Notes: generated from the sequence alone by a model not told the origin. DNA of 64,000 nucleotides from Porticoccaceae bacterium (GCA_024639885.1 JAHEGD010000004.1:81067-145066); one strand, 5' to 3'. Shown: positions 28,298 through 40,440, numbered from the stretch's first letter. Numbers and translations are program-made.

Positions 28298-29620
28298 TCA
28301 CTCAGCGTCTGCTTGGGGCTCTGGGTCGGGCTTAACCGCGTCCTCGTAGCTCTCATTGACATCTTTGACACTGCCTTTGCCCAATACCAGCTCGGTCACT
28401 TGGTCTTCCAGCACGGCTGCTTCTACTGAGCCGAGCAGCTGCTGCTGGCTGTAGTAGTAGTCGACCACTTCGTTGGGCGACTCGTAGGTGGAGGCAATTT
28501 CGTCGATGCGCGCGCGCACCGCATCGGCATCGGCCTTGAGCTCTTCCTGCTTGACGATTTGGCTGACAATCACGCCCAGTGATGCACGGCGCTCGGCCTG
28601 CGGGGTGAACATCTCTTCGGGCAGCATGTTGAGGTCAAACTGCTGGCCACCGCCAAACTGCTGTAGCATCTGCTGCTTGAGCTGGTTGATCTCTGCTTTG
28701 ACCAATGCGCTTGGCAGCTCGACGCTGTTCATGTCAAACAGCTGGTTCATGACGCGGGTTTTTACTTTGTTGCGGACCGCATTGCGCAGCTCGCGCTCCA
28801 TGTTGTTGCGAACCTCTTCAAGAAACTTAGCCTCACCGCCGTCATTGACGCCGTAAAGCTTGAAGAACTCGTCATTGAGCTCGGGCAGGTTGCGCTCGGC
28901 TACCGCTTTAACTGTGACGGTGAACTCTACCGCAGCGCCCTTGAGCTCTTCGGCGTGATAGTCGTCTGGGAAGGAGAGTGCCAGCAATTTTTCGTCGCCA
29001 GCGGCGGCGCCGACCAGGCCGTCTTCAAAACCGGGAATCATGCTGCCAGAACCAAGCACCAGCGGCTGATCGTTGCCTGAGCCACCGGGGAACTCTTCGC
29101 CATCGCGACGGCCGACAAAGTCGATAGTCACCTGGTCGCCATCGGCGGCGGCGCGCTCAACGGTTTCAAACTTGGCCTGCTGCTCGCGCAGCACGCTGAT
29201 CATTTTCTCGACGTCGGCGTCATTGACCTCGGCAATCGGCCGCTCGATGGCGACCTTGCTCAAGTCGGCGAGCGCCACTTCGGGGTAGACTTCAAATGAG
29301 GCCGTAAACTCGAGGTCTTTGCCTTCGGCGTCGTCGACGTTCTCGATGGTCGGCTGGCCAACTGGCTGCAAGTTCTCTTTGGCTACTGCTTCAAAAAAGG
29401 TTTTGTTGACCAACTCGCCAACTACCTCTTGGCGGACGCCTTTGCCGTACTGCTGACGGACCACTTTAAGAGGCACCTTGCCTTTGCGAAAGCCCTTGAT
29501 ACGGACTGTCTTGGCGGCTTTTTCGAGGCGCTCGGCCACTTCTTTTTCAACGCGCTCGGCGGGGATGCCTACTTTTAATTCGCGCTCAAGGTTTGAGCGA
29601 GAGGTAACGGAAACCTGCAT
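28298..29620 (-). CDS. tig: trigger factor
   Basis: 440 residues. Ribosome-bound chaperone that meets nascent chains. The N-terminal ribosome-binding domain contains the signature GFRKGKVPLKVVRQQYG. The FKBP-type prolyl isomerase domain (about 155-245) reads VTIDFVGRRDGEEFPGGSG...LVLGSGSMIPGFEDGLVG. A long helical C-terminal chaperone domain follows, ending in an acidic tail (PDPEPQADAE). It is the first gene of the protein quality control series. tRNA-Leu lies just upstream on the same strand. Confidence 0.97.
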   Translation of the reverse strand: MQVSVTSRSNLERELKVGIPAERVEKEVAERLEKAAKTVRIKGFRKGKVPLKVVRQQYGKGVRQEVVGELVNKTFFEAVAKENLQPVGQPTIENVDDAEGKDLEFTASFEVYPEVALADLSKVAIERPIAEVNDADVEKMISVLREQQAKFETVERAAADGDQVTIDFVGRRDGEEFPGGSGNDQPLVLGSGSMIPGFEDGLVGAAAGDEKLLALSFPDDYHAEELKGAAVEFTVTVKAVAERNLPELNDEFFKLYGVNDGGEAKFLEEVRNNMERELRNAVRNKVKTRVMNQLFDMNSVELPSALVKAEINQLKQQMLQQFGGGQQFDLNMLPEEMFTPQAERRASLGVIVSQIVKQEELKADADAVRARIDEIASTYESPNEVVDYYYSQQQLLGSVEAAVLEDQVTELVLGKGSVKDVNESYEDAVKPDPEPQADAE

Positions 29621-29657
29621 GGTAATTCCTCGTGATCACTGTCATCTGTCGGTGTAT

Positions 29658-29742
29658 TGGTGCGAATGGAGAGACTCGAACTCTCACAGGTTACCCTACT
29701 AGAACCTAAATCTAGCGCGTCTACCAGTTCCGCCACATTCGC
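29658..29742 (-). tRNA. tRNA-Leu (anticodon TAG)
   Basis: 85 bases with an encoded CCA (29658-29660) and the long variable arm of a class II tRNA. Acceptor GCGAATG pairs with CATTCGC. Anticodon stem CTAGA/TCTAG holds the loop TTTAGGT, giving anticodon TAG (reads CUA). T arm GAGAG-TTCGAGT-CTCTC. It is located 37 bases upstream of tig. Confidence 0.97.
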
Positions 29743-32123
<2,381 letters not shown>

Positions 32124-32146
32124 TTAATTGCCCTGCACCGCCACGT

Positions 32147-32173
32147 AAAACCCCGGCCCTGTGCCGGGGTTTT
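32147..32173 (+). terminator. terminator after fadH
   Basis: A palindrome AAAACCCCGGC...GCCGGGGTTTT lies 24 bases past the fadH stop and ends in a T tract. It would work in both directions. Confidence 0.8.
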
Positions 32174-32313
32174 GCGTAACGAAGGTATAACCGCGACGAG
32201 TGCCGTCATGCCAGTATTGAGCCCTCGCCTTTAGCTGAATCTTATTGCGGCTGGGCCTGATTGCTGCGCAATCAGTCGAACCCGGCGAGGCTTCTCACCC
32301 ACCCTCCCCATAC

Positions 32314-32338
32314 AAAAAAGCCCAGCTTACGCTGGGCT
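32314..32338 (-). terminator. terminator after tRNA-Ser
   Basis: AGCCCAGC-GTAA-GCTGGGC followed by TTTTTT on the minus strand, ten bases beyond the tRNA-Ser 3' end. Confidence 0.85.
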
Positions 32339-32347
32339 CGTTTGTAT

Positions 32348-32438
32348 TGGCGGTGAGGGAGGGATTCGAACCCTCGATACGCGATTAACGTATACTCCCT
32401 TAGCAGGGGAGCGCCTTCAGCCGCTCGGCCACCTCACC
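32348..32438 (-). tRNA. tRNA-Ser (anticodon GCT)
   Basis: 91 bases with encoded CCA (32348-32350). Acceptor GGTGAGG pairs with CCTCACC, and the long variable arm (TATACGTTAATCGCGTA) marks a serine tRNA. The anticodon loop CTGCTAA inside CTCCC-type stems gives GCT (reads AGC/AGU). The csrA-tRNA-Ser neighbourhood is shared with pseudomonads. Confidence 0.97.
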
Positions 32439-32446
32439 AATTCTTT

Positions 32447-32640
32447 AAAACTAACAATTCCGTCCGGTGTTTCTTCTCTTTATAGGGAAGGCGCTCCGGG
32501 TCGCGCGTTGCTGCGAAAGCCTTATGGGCTTTCTTGTTCTGCCTTCGGCAGAATCGGCTAGCGCCGCCTTAAATGCTTACGCATTTAATCAGCAGCTAAC
32601 CATTACTTTTTAAACTAATGACGCTGATGCAGCTGAATCG
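32447..32640. other. row of three perfect hairpins between tRNA-Ser and csrA
   Basis: No gene here. Three perfect stems follow one another: GAAAGCC/GGCTTTC (32515-32533), TTCTGCC-TTC-GGCAGAA (32537-32553) and TTAAATGC-TTAC-GCATTTAA (32569-32588). The flanks GCTGC and GCAGC could close a larger fold. It may be a structured RNA or processed spacer of a csrA-tRNA transcript. Confidence 0.55.
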
Positions 32641-32647
32641 AGACAGT

Positions 32648-32674
32648 AAAAAGCCGCCTCTGAACAGGGGCGGC
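32648..32674 (-). terminator. terminator after csrA
   Basis: GCCGCCCCTG-TTCA-GAGGCGGC-type hairpin (32653-32674) followed by TTTTT (32648-32652) on the minus strand, about 43 bases past the csrA stop. Confidence 0.8.
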
Positions 32675-32716
32675 ATTATACCGTAACGGATCGAGAATCA
32701 TAGACTTTGAGTGAAA

Positions 32717-32905
32717 TTACTCGTCGCTTGATGCGCTGCCTTTCTCGCTTTGGATTTTTTGGTAGATCTCTTCGCGATGCACCGCAACATCCTTGGGCGC
32801 GTCGACACCTAGACGCACCTGATTACCACGTACACCCAGCACGGTGACCGAGACGTCATCGCCGATAATCAAGGTTTCGCCGACTCGTCGGGTTAAAATT
32901 AGCAT
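32717..32905 (-). CDS. csrA: carbon storage regulator CsrA/RsmA
   Basis: 62 residues from the second of two adjacent ATGs (32905). GGAG lies six bases before it, a better distance than for the ATG at 32908. CsrA is a small RNA-binding dimer that recognises GGA in hairpin loops and controls carbon use, motility, biofilm and virulence genes. The family sequence is intact: [51 protein letters not shown], with RNA-contact residues Leu4 and Arg44-type (VHREE). It lies downstream of lysC, as in pseudomonads. Its own ribosome site contains GGA, allowing autoregulation. Confidence 0.97.
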   Translation of the reverse strand: MLILTRRVGETLIIGDDVSVTVLGVRGNQVRLGVDAPKDVAVHREEIYQKIQSEKGSASSDE

Positions 32906-32981
32906 CATGCTCTCCGGGTAGTAGTACATTAGTATTAGTTAGCGGTGGCGATTATAACAACCGCTCGCCACATTCCAACCT

Positions 32982-34214
32982 TTACTGCTCTTGGGCCGGC
33001 TCTTTATCCATTTCGAAGCCAGAATGCAAAGCTCTAACCGCTAACTCTAGGTATTTTTCCTCTACCACGACCGTCACCTTGATCTCTGAGGTGGTGATCA
33101 GCTGAATGTTGATCGCCTCATTGGCGAGCGTCTCAAACATCTTCGCCGCCACACCGGCGTGTGAGCGCATGCCGACACCCACCAGTGACACTTTAGCGAT
33201 GCTCGAATCGGTGGTGACCTCTTTTGCGCCCAGCTCTGCCGCTATCGTGTTAAGAATCTGCTCTGCTTGCTTGACGTCGTTCTTGTGTACAGTAAAGGTG
33301 ATATTTGCCGAGTTGTCGACCGCGACATTTTGCACGATCACATCAACCTCAATGTTGGCTGCACTGATCGGCCCCAACACCTTAAAGGCGACACCGGGCT
33401 GATCGGGAATACCGCGGATCGTTAATTTGGCCTCGTCGCGGTTAAAAGCGATACCTGATACTACGGGCTTTTCCATTCCATCATCCTCTAGTGTAATCAG
33501 TGTGCCGGGGCCCTCTTGAAAACTGGACAGCACCCGCAGCGGTACGTTGTATTTACCGGCAAATTCGACCGAGCGAATTTGCAGTACTTTTGACCCTTGA
33601 CTGGCCATCTCGAGCATCTCTTCAAAGGTGATGCTGGTCAGCCGTCGGGCGCTGTCGACCACGCGCGGGTCGGTGGTGTAGACGCCATCGACGTCGGTGT
33701 AGATCTGACACTCGTCGGCCTTCAGCGCTGCCGCCAGTGCGACTGCCGTGGTATCTGAACCGCCGCGGCCGAGTGTGGTGATATTGCCGTGCTCATCGAC
33801 CCCTTGAAAACCGGCGACGACGACGACACTGCCGGCGTCGAGGTCCTGTTGCATACGGTGGGCGTCGATCTCTTCAATACGCGCCTTGCTGTGCGCGGTG
33901 TCGGTCAGGATCCGCACCTGGCTGCCGGTATAGGAGCGCGCCGACTGGCCCTTGGCTTGCAGCGCCATACTCAACAGGGCGATGGTCACCTGCTCGCCGG
34001 TCGACACCAGTACGTCCATCTCGCGTGCACTGGGTGCTTCGCTAATCTCGCTGGCAAGACCGATCAGGCGGTTAGTTTCGCCGCTCATCGCCGATACCAC
34101 CACGACTACTTTTTCGCCGCGCTGGCAGTGGCCGATCACCTTGTCGGCGACTGCCTGGATCCGCTCTACACTGCCCACCGAGGTGCCGCCGTACTTCTGC
34201 ACAATCACTGTCAT
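32982..34214 (-). CDS. lysC: aspartate kinase
   Basis: 410 residues. It phosphorylates aspartate, the first step toward lysine, threonine and methionine. The N-terminal amino acid kinase domain starts VQKYGGTSVGSVERI and includes STGEQVTIALLS and the GRGGSDTTAVALAAAL active-site loop. Two ACT domains for feedback control fill 265-400 (KLTIRGIPDQPGVAFKVLGPI and KVSLVGVGMRSHAGVAAKMFETL). It is monofunctional, with no homoserine dehydrogenase part. It follows alaS by 35 bases and precedes csrA. Confidence 0.97.
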   Translation of the reverse strand: MTVIVQKYGGTSVGSVERIQAVADKVIGHCQRGEKVVVVVSAMSGETNRLIGLASEISEAPSAREMDVLVSTGEQVTIALLSMALQAKGQSARSYTGSQVRILTDTAHSKARIEEIDAHRMQQDLDAGSVVVVAGFQGVDEHGNITTLGRGGSDTTAVALAAALKADECQIYTDVDGVYTTDPRVVDSARRLTSITFEEMLEMASQGSKVLQIRSVEFAGKYNVPLRVLSSFQEGPGTLITLEDDGMEKPVVSGIAFNRDEAKLTIRGIPDQPGVAFKVLGPISAANIEVDVIVQNVAVDNSANITFTVHKNDVKQAEQILNTIAAELGAKEVTTDSSIAKVSLVGVGMRSHAGVAAKMFETLANEAINIQLITTSEIKVTVVVEEKYLELAVRALHSGFEMDKEPAQEQ

Positions 34215-34249
34215 CGATCTATTTCGCTCTTTGGTTATTGGCTAAAAAT

Positions 34250-36871
34250 TTACTGGGCTGCCAGCCAGCTCTGCAGCGCCTCGAAACCGGCGGCCAGCTT
34301 GCTGGCATCTTCCGCCGAGCCCTGCGCCATGTCGGGGCGGCCACCGCCCTTGCCGCCGGTGACCGCGGTCACTTGGCCGAGCAGATCGCCGGCCTTGAAG
34401 CGGTCGGTGAGCTGTTTAGTGACACCGGCCACCAGCGCGGCGCGGCCGTCTTGCTCAGCGGCCAGCACAAACAGGCCGTTGCCCAGTTTGTCACGCACCT
34501 GGTCGGCGACCGCGCGCAGCGACTTGTTATCGGCACCCGGCACGATCGCAGCGAGCAGCTTGACGCCGTTCACCTCAACCGTACCGGCCAGCAGGTCACC
34601 GCCGCCACCACCGGCCAACTGCGCCTTGAGCTGTGCCAACTCTTTTTGCAGCTGGCGGTTGTCGCCAGCCAACTTGGCTACTTTTTCAGCTAGCCGGCTG
34701 CGGTCGCTGCCGGCGATATCGGCCACTTCGCGAAGCAGATCTTGGTTGTCGTCGCAGAGCGCTTCAGCGGCGCTGCCAGTGACCGCCTCAATACGCCGCA
34801 CACCCGAAGCGACACTGGTCTCTGCACTGATTTTGAACAGACCAATGTCACCGCTGCGCTCGACGTGGGTGCCGCCGCACAGCTCGACCGAAAAGTCGCC
34901 GGCAATACTCAGCACACGCACCTCGTCGCCATACTTCTCACCAAACAGCGCGACCGCGCCGCGCTGTTTGGCGCTCTCCATGTCCATCACCTCGGTGTGG
35001 GTGGCGAGGTTGCTGCGGATGGCGCGATTGACGCGCCGCTCTACCGCGCGCAGCTCTGCTGGGGTGACCGCTTGGCTGTGTGAAAAATCGAAGCGCAGCC
35101 GGGTTGAGTCGACCGCCGAGCCCTGCTGGGCGACATGCTCGCCGAGCACCTCACGCAGCGCTGCGTGTAGTAAGTGGGTCGCTGAGTGGTTGCGCGCGGT
35201 AGCGGCGCGAACATCGCCGGTCACTTCGGCGGTCAACGACTCTCCGACACTCAGCACGCCGCTCAACAGCTGGCCGATATGCAGGTGGTGGCCGCCACTT
35301 TTGCGGCAGTCGGCCACTTCAAACTGGCCATCGGCAGCGGTCAACAGGCCGCTGTCGCCGCCCTGCCCGCCCGACTCGGCGTAGAACGGGGTCGCGTCTA
35401 AAATCACCACGCCGGCTTGGCCTGCGGTGATCTGCTCGACCCGCTCGCCATCGACCAGCAGCGCTCGTACAGTGGCTGTGGCGCTGAGCTGCTGGTAACC
35501 GACAAAGCTAGTGGCACCGTCGAGCTGCAGTGTCTCGGTGTAGTCGACACCAAAGTTACCGGCGGCGCGGGCGCGCTGGCGCTGTGCCTCCATCGCCACT
35601 TCATAGCCGGGCATATCAATTGAAAAGCCGCGCTCGCGGGCGACATCGGCGGTCAAATCAGTCGGAAAGCCGTAGGTGTCATAGAGCTGAAAAACTACCT
35701 CGCCGGGCACTTCGCTGCCCTCTACGCTGTTCAGCGCGCTCTCTAGCACCGCCATACCGTTGTCGAGGGTGCGGGCAAACTGCTGCTCCTCTTTGAGCAG
35801 TGTGCTCTCAATTAGCTCGCGCTTGCTGTGCAGCTCGGGGTAGGCTTCGCCCATCGCGGCGGCCAGCGCTGCCACCAAGGTGTGGAAGAACGGCTGGCTC
35901 TGGCCGAGTTTGTGGCCGTGGCGCAGCGCGCGGCGAATGATCCGCCGCAGTACGTAGCCGCGCCCTTCGTTGCCGGGCAGCACACCGTCTATCACCAAGA
36001 ATGAGCAGGAGCGGATGTGGTCGGCGATCACTTTCAGCGAGTCGTGGCTAAGCTGGTCGCTGCCGACCGCCTTGGCGGCGGAACCGATCAGCTGCTGGAA
36101 CAGATCGATTTGGTAGTTGCTGTGGACGCCCTGCATCACCGCGGCGATTCGCTCCAGCCCCATCCCGGTGTCGATCGAGGGCTTGGGCAGCGGAATCATC
36201 TCGCCGGCAGCGTTGCGCTCGTACTGCATAAACACCAAGTTCCAGACCTCGATATAGCGGTCGAGGTCGTCGTTCTCACTGCCGGGCGGGCCGCCAGCGA
36301 CTTCCTCGCCATGGTCCCAGAAAATCTCGGTACACGGGCCGCACGGGCCGGTGTCGCCCATCTGCCAGAAGTTGTCCTCGTCGAGCCGCGACATCCGCGC
36401 CGGGTCGACGCCGATCTCATTGACCCAGATGTCAGCGGCTTCGTCGTCGCTAATGTGCACCGTCACCCACAACCGGTCGGCCGGCAGTGCCAGCACCTCG
36501 GTGAGAAACTGCCAGGCGAAGCGAATCGCCTCGCGCTTGAAGTAGTCACCAAAGCTGAAGTTGCCGAGCATCTCAAAAAAGGTGTGGTGGCGGGCGGTGT
36601 AGCCGACATTTTCAAGATCGTTGTGCTTGCCGCCGGCGCGCACACAGCGCTGCGAGCTGACCGCGCGCTGGTAGTCGCGCTTTTCGGCACCCAGAAAGCA
36701 ATCTTTAAACTGCACCATGCCGGCGTTGGTAAACAGCAGAGTCGGGTCGTTGCCCGGCACCAGGCTGCTGCTCGCCACGGGGGTGTGCCCCTGAGCGGCA
36801 AAGTAATCTAAAAACGCCTGGCGTATCTTGGCGCTGCTCCATTCTGGGTTGCTGGTCACTGCACTGGTCAC
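34250..36871 (-). CDS. alaS: alanyl-tRNA synthetase
   Basis: 873 residues, full length. Class II synthetase that recognises the G3-U70 pair of tRNA-Ala, as present in the gene at 6468-6543. Catalytic domain at the N-terminus ([30 protein letters not shown]), then the editing domain with [19 protein letters not shown] and [13 protein letters not shown] (Zn/His-Cys site), and the C-Ala domain ([37 protein letters not shown]). Possible starts are GTG or ATG near 36871; I kept the longest that begins with the usual [19 protein letters not shown] stretch. Confidence 0.97.
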   Translation of the reverse strand: MTSAVTSNPEWSSAKIRQAFLDYFAAQGHTPVASSSLVPGNDPTLLFTNAGMVQFKDCFLGAEKRDYQRAVSSQRCVRAGGKHNDLENVGYTARHHTFFEMLGNFSFGDYFKREAIRFAWQFLTEVLALPADRLWVTVHISDDEAADIWVNEIGVDPARMSRLDEDNFWQMGDTGPCGPCTEIFWDHGEEVAGGPPGSENDDLDRYIEVWNLVFMQYERNAAGEMIPLPKPSIDTGMGLERIAAVMQGVHSNYQIDLFQQLIGSAAKAVGSDQLSHDSLKVIADHIRSCSFLVIDGVLPGNEGRGYVLRRIIRRALRHGHKLGQSQPFFHTLVAALAAAMGEAYPELHSKRELIESTLLKEEQQFARTLDNGMAVLESALNSVEGSEVPGEVVFQLYDTYGFPTDLTADVARERGFSIDMPGYEVAMEAQRQRARAAGNFGVDYTETLQLDGATSFVGYQQLSATATVRALLVDGERVEQITAGQAGVVILDATPFYAESGGQGGDSGLLTAADGQFEVADCRKSGGHHLHIGQLLSGVLSVGESLTAEVTGDVRAATARNHSATHLLHAALREVLGEHVAQQGSAVDSTRLRFDFSHSQAVTPAELRAVERRVNRAIRSNLATHTEVMDMESAKQRGAVALFGEKYGDEVRVLSIAGDFSVELCGGTHVERSGDIGLFKISAETSVASGVRRIEAVTGSAAEALCDDNQDLLREVADIAGSDRSRLAEKVAKLAGDNRQLQKELAQLKAQLAGGGGGDLLAGTVEVNGVKLLAAIVPGADNKSLRAVADQVRDKLGNGLFVLAAEQDGRAALVAGVTKQLTDRFKAGDLLGQVTAVTGGKGGGRPDMAQGSAEDASKLAAGFEALQSWLAAQ

Positions 36872-36929
36872 TGTGGTTGGTTCCGTGGTTGTGGCTGACC
36901 GGCGCGGTTACCGCGCTGGCCGGCGGGGG

Positions 36930-37289
36930 CTAGCCGAGCAGGCTCGCCTCGTTAAATTTGGCATTGCCCAAAATGTGCAGATGCAGGTGGAATACGGTTT
37001 GGCCGGCGCCGGCGCCGTTGTTAATGACCAACCGGAACGCCTCGTCGCAGCCCGCTTGGCGAGCGATATCGCCAGCTACCAACAACAAGTGGCCGAGCAG
37101 CTCGCGGTCTTCAGCGCTGGCATCCACCAGCCGCGGGATCGGTTTGATCGGTATCACCAGCAGGTGGGTGGGCGCCTGCGGGGCGATATCTTTAATCACT
37201 AGGCAGTGGTCATCGCGGTGGAGGATGTCGGCTGGGATCTCGCCATCGGCAATCCGGCTGAACAGGGTTTTGTCGGTACTGTCAGCCAT
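36930..37289 (-). CDS. HIT family protein (HinT-like)
   Basis: 119 residues. Histidine triad nucleotide-binding proteins hydrolyse adenosine 5'-phosphoramidates and related compounds. The motif QTVFHLHLHILGNAKF (HxHxH) is near the C-terminus and LFSRIADGEIPADILHRDDHCLVIKDIAPQAPTHLLVIP is the N-terminal half. The stop lies 58 bases from the alaS start. The Trm112-like gene ends two bases before its start, so the two are in one operon. Confidence 0.95.
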   Translation of the reverse strand: MADSTDKTLFSRIADGEIPADILHRDDHCLVIKDIAPQAPTHLLVIPIKPIPRLVDASAEDRELLGHLLLVAGDIARQAGCDEAFRLVINNGAGAGQTVFHLHLHILGNAKFNEASLLG

Positions 37290-37291
37290 CG

Positions 37292-37504
37292 CTACACCCC
37301 GCCGCCGGCGTTGCCGGGGTTGCTGGCCAATTTTTCGTCGGCGCTCAGCTGGCGCGCTTCGCTCTCTAGCATCACCGGGATACCGTCGCGGACCGGGTAG
37401 GCCAAGCCGCTGGCACGGCAGACCAGCTCTTGCTGCTCGGCACGGTATTCAAGCGGCGCTTTACTGACCGGGCAGACCAGTATGCTGAGTAATTTTTTGT
37501 CCAC
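37292..37504 (-). CDS. Trm112/YcaR-like small protein
   Basis: 70 residues. The pattern [51 protein letters not shown] is that of the UPF0434/YcaR family. This is a short zinc-ribbon-like fold related to Trm112, with only two Cys (CP and CR) retained. The role in bacteria is not settled; in other organisms Trm112 activates methyltransferases. It is immediately upstream of the HIT gene. Confidence 0.93.
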   Translation of the reverse strand: MDKKLLSILVCPVSKAPLEYRAEQQELVCRASGLAYPVRDGIPVMLESEARQLSADEKLASNPGNAGGGV

Positions 37505-37613
37505 AATCGACTCCCGGGGCGGCCTTGACGGCGGCGGTGGTATTTAAAATTCTGGGCCGCGAAGTTTACGCAAAAAACCACCCATTCGCTACGCATCAGC
37601 GCCATATTGGCGA

Positions 37614-38486
37614 TTAATTAGCCAGCGCCGGAAGTGCTTGCAGCACCAGCTGCGGGTCGATTCTTACCGCGCCCCAGTTCATCCGCCAATCCAGGTGGGG
37701 GCCGGTCGCGCGACCAGAGGCGCCCACCTTGCCGATCGCGTCACCGGCCGCCAGCTGGTCGCCGACCACGACCGCCAGTGCGCTCATGTGTAAGAAGCTT
37801 GAGAACAGCCCGTAGCCGTGATCGACGATAACCGTGCCGCCGGAGTAGAACAGGTCTGGCTCGGCCAGCACCACCACCCCGGCCGCCGGTGCGACCACCG
37901 CAGCGCCGTGGCCGGCGGCGTAGTCGACCCCGTAGTGGGGCCGCCCGGCAACACCGTTGTAGACCCGCTGGCTACCGTACACCCCGCTGATCCGCCCGGC
38001 GGCGGGCACACTAAAGCCACTGGCATAAAACGGCTGGTTGATAGATCTGGCGCGCGCTGCCGCGACCAGCGCCGCCTCGCGACGGATCCGCGCCAGCCGC
38101 TCTGGGGGTGGGGTGACGGTCTGCTGCGGCACCCCGTCGACGCGCGAAATGGCATAACTGCGCGGGGTCAGCGGGTAACTCAGCGGCCACTGACGGCCGT
38201 CGGCGCTGCGCTGAAGGGTGAGCACCACCGTATCGGTGGCGTCGCGGGGCAGCCCAAACAACACCCGCCGCTGGCTGTCGACGGCCAGCGACGCCCCCTG
38301 CCAGTGCAGCTGGTAGCCGGCCGGCAGCTCGGCGACTAGCAGGCCACCGGCCTGCCAACTGCCGCGCCAGTTAAGCTGCGGCGGCTCATCGGCGGCCAGC
38401 GCCGAGCCACCCGACAGTGTTATCAGCAGCGCGGTCAACAACCATCGGCGCAAGCCAGCGCCGCCAAAGCTGGTGATAACCATCAC
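37614..38486 (-). CDS. M23 family metallopeptidase
   Basis: 290 residues with a signal peptide (GGSALAA). The C-terminal LytM/M23 domain is clear: GRISGVYGSQRVYNGVAGRPHYGVDYAAGHGAAVVAPAAGVVVLAEPDLFYSGGTVIVDHGYGLFSSFLHMSAL and SGRATGPHLDWRM. The Zn ligands HxxxD and HLD are both present, so an active peptidoglycan endopeptidase is expected. The N-terminal 130 residues are an all-beta domain seen in periplasmic M23 proteins. The stop of the small secreted protein upstream overlaps its start by four bases. Confidence 0.93.
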   Translation of the reverse strand: MMVITSFGGAGLRRWLLTALLITLSGGSALAADEPPQLNWRGSWQAGGLLVAELPAGYQLHWQGASLAVDSQRRVLFGLPRDATDTVVLTLQRSADGRQWPLSYPLTPRSYAISRVDGVPQQTVTPPPERLARIRREAALVAAARARSINQPFYASGFSVPAAGRISGVYGSQRVYNGVAGRPHYGVDYAAGHGAAVVAPAAGVVVLAEPDLFYSGGTVIVDHGYGLFSSFLHMSALAVVVGDQLAAGDAIGKVGASGRATGPHLDWRMNWGAVRIDPQLVLQALPALAN

Positions 38487-38905
38487 TCTCGCTCCAGCCC
38501 TAGATGAGGTTGTATCGACTCAATTTGACAGCGCATACCACCGCGCATACCGCCAAAGCCGTTATCGATGGCGGCGACCGCATCAAAGCGCGCGCACAAC
38601 CGACCATCGCGGTTGATCAGCAGATAGCCGTTGCGGGCAACCCCGGCACACGGCTTGGCCAACCGCAACACCGCCTGCTTTCCGGCTGGCAGTTCTAGAA
38701 TGGCAGTCTGGTCATCGGTAAACTGCATCGAGCGGACTCGCGATAGCATCAAGCAACCGTTGCGAATCCCCCAGTCGCTGGGCTCCAACTGATCGAGCTG
38801 AGCCAGCCGCTCGGCCAACCCACCCGGCTCTGCCAGCGCCGCAGCGGCCCAAGCCACTGCGCCCAGAACGCCGGCCAGCGCGCCGCGTTGTATCAATTTA
38901 GCCAT
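38483..38905 (-). CDS. small secreted protein, possibly DUF6491-like
   Basis: 140 residues with a signal peptide ending AALAEP. Three pairs of features stand out in the mature part: NGCLMLSRVRSMQFTDDQTAILELPAG, LRLAKPCAGVARNGYLLINRDGRLCARFDAV and MRCQIESIQ. Four Cys could form two disulfides. The arrangement resembles the small periplasmic DUF6491 proteins, but I am not sure. The gene overlaps the M23 peptidase by four bases (ATGA), so the two are co-translated and may act together at the cell wall. Confidence 0.75.
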   Translation of the reverse strand: MAKLIQRGALAGVLGAVAWAAAALAEPGGLAERLAQLDQLEPSDWGIRNGCLMLSRVRSMQFTDDQTAILELPAGKQAVLRLAKPCAGVARNGYLLINRDGRLCARFDAVAAIDNGFGGMRGGMRCQIESIQPHLGLERE

Positions 38906-38992
38906 CAGACGTGATCCACCTTGAGATACCGTTGCAAGCTTGTTAGTTTAACAAAACTGCCCGCCGATACTCACTGACTAGACAAGGCCGTT

Positions 38993-39973
38993 ATGAGCGT
39001 TTTTATCCCGCCGCGATCGCTGCGCCACCACCACCTGCAAAGTATATTTAACAGCAAAGGGCCCCGCGAGCTGCGCGCCCGGCGGTTGGCTCGCAGCATG
39101 AACAGCACCCGGCTGACCCTGCAGACCGACGACGGTACGCGGCTGCTGGCCGATTGGGACTGCGCCACGGGCGACCCGGCGGCTCCGGGTGACAAGTTGG
39201 CCATTCTGCTGCACGGCTGGGAGGGCTCCAGCCAATCCTCTTACACCACCACAACCGCGGCAACGCTGCTGGCCGCCGGCTACGATGTGCTGCGCATGAA
39301 CTTTCGCGACCACGGCGACAGCCACGGGCTCAACCGTGACTTTTTCAGCAGTGACCGCCACGACGAGGTGGCCGATGCGATTGCGGTATTTTTGCGCGAC
39401 CAACCCTACCGGCAGCGATTTATTGCCGGCTACTCGATGGGGGCGAACTTTACCCTGCGGATCGCCGCCGATTTTGGTCAGCAGCTCGGCCTAAGCTGTG
39501 CGGTGGCGGTCTGCCCGCCGACCGACCCGGCGGCCTCGATGCGCGCAATTGCTGACGGCAGCGTTATCTACCGGCAGTACTTTTACCGCAAGTGGCGCCG
39601 CTCGCTGGCCAAGAAACTGGCCTGCTTCCCAGAGCTGGGCTACGGCGAGCTGCTGGCCGGGGCGCACGACCTACACGACCTCAACCAGACGTTTATTCCC
39701 CGCTTTAGCCGCTACCAGCGGGTGGCAGACTATTTTGCCAGCTACCAGATCACCGGCCAGCGGCTGGCCGGGCTGGCATTGCCGGCGCAGCTAATCGCCA
39801 CCGAGGACGACCCGGTGATACCGGTCGCCGACTTGGCACAGGTGGCCGCGCAGCCACAGCTAACGGTAGAGCGCCACCGCTACGGCGGCCACTGTGGGTT
39901 TATTGCCAACTGGCGCGGGGAGAGCTGGGTAGAGGGCAGAATTGTCGAGCTGTTCAACCAAGCTGCCGGCTAG
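38993..39973 (+). CDS. YheT-like alpha/beta hydrolase
   Basis: 326 residues. The N-terminus FIPPRSLRHHHLQSIFNS resembles the YheT/YbbA group of cytosolic hydrolases. The fold has an oxyanion region LLHGWEGSSQSSY, nucleophile elbow GYSMGANFTLR (Ser), the acid in IATEDDPVIP, and the His in RYGGHCGFI. These give a complete catalytic triad. The substrate is unknown; esters or short lipids are typical for relatives. The stop overlaps the recX stop by four bases tail to tail. Confidence 0.92.
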   Translation: MSVFIPPRSLRHHHLQSIFNSKGPRELRARRLARSMNSTRLTLQTDDGTRLLADWDCATGDPAAPGDKLAILLHGWEGSSQSSYTTTTAATLLAAGYDVLRMNFRDHGDSHGLNRDFFSSDRHDEVADAIAVFLRDQPYRQRFIAGYSMGANFTLRIAADFGQQLGLSCAVAVCPPTDPAASMRAIADGSVIYRQYFYRKWRRSLAKKLACFPELGYGELLAGAHDLHDLNQTFIPRFSRYQRVADYFASYQITGQRLAGLALPAQLIATEDDPVIPVADLAQVAAQPQLTVERHRYGGHCGFIANWRGESWVEGRIVELFNQAAG

Positions 39974-40440
39974 TCAGCGTCGCGCTCTTGCATGGCGTAG
40001 TTGATCTGATCGTAACCAAACCCGCGATAACTTAAAAAGCGCTGTACCCGCGCGCGCAGCTTTTGGTCGTCGCCAACCACCGGAAAGCGCCGTAGCCGCA
40101 GCTCGCGGGCCAACTCAAACCAATCGGGCTCACAGTGGGCGATGGCCGCCTCGAGCAGCTCGGAACCGATGCCGCGTTGGCCAATCTCACGGCGGATACG
40201 CATCGGCCCGTGGCCGCGGTTGATACGTGAGCGGACAAACGATTCGGCAAAGCGGGTGTCGCACTGCAAGTTATCGGCCTGCAGCTCGGCAACCACCTGG
40301 GCCACCATCGGATCGGCGTCAAATTTACTGTTGAGTTTTTGCGACAGCTCCTGGGCGGCGTATTCACGGCGCGCCAGTAGCTCCATCGCGTAGCCGCGGA
40401 TACGGCTGGCGGTAACCGGTTGGTCGGAACGCTGAAACAC
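39970..40440 (-). CDS. recX: regulatory protein RecX
   Basis: 156 residues from a GTG at 40440. An AAAGGGGG ribosome site lies five bases upstream, so the longer frame with an ATG at 40500 is not needed. RecX binds RecA filaments and limits recombinase activity. The repeats of three-helix units are visible: MELLARREYAAQELSQKLNSKF, DTRFAESFVRSRINRGHGPMRIRREIGQRG and RRFPVVGDDQKLRARVQRFLSYRGFGYDQI. It lies downstream of recA as usual, but a thioesterase gene on the opposite strand is between them. Confidence 0.92.
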   Translation of the reverse strand: MFQRSDQPVTASRIRGYAMELLARREYAAQELSQKLNSKFDADPMVAQVVAELQADNLQCDTRFAESFVRSRINRGHGPMRIRREIGQRGIGSELLEAAIAHCEPDWFELARELRLRRFPVVGDDQKLRARVQRFLSYRGFGYDQINYAMQERDAD

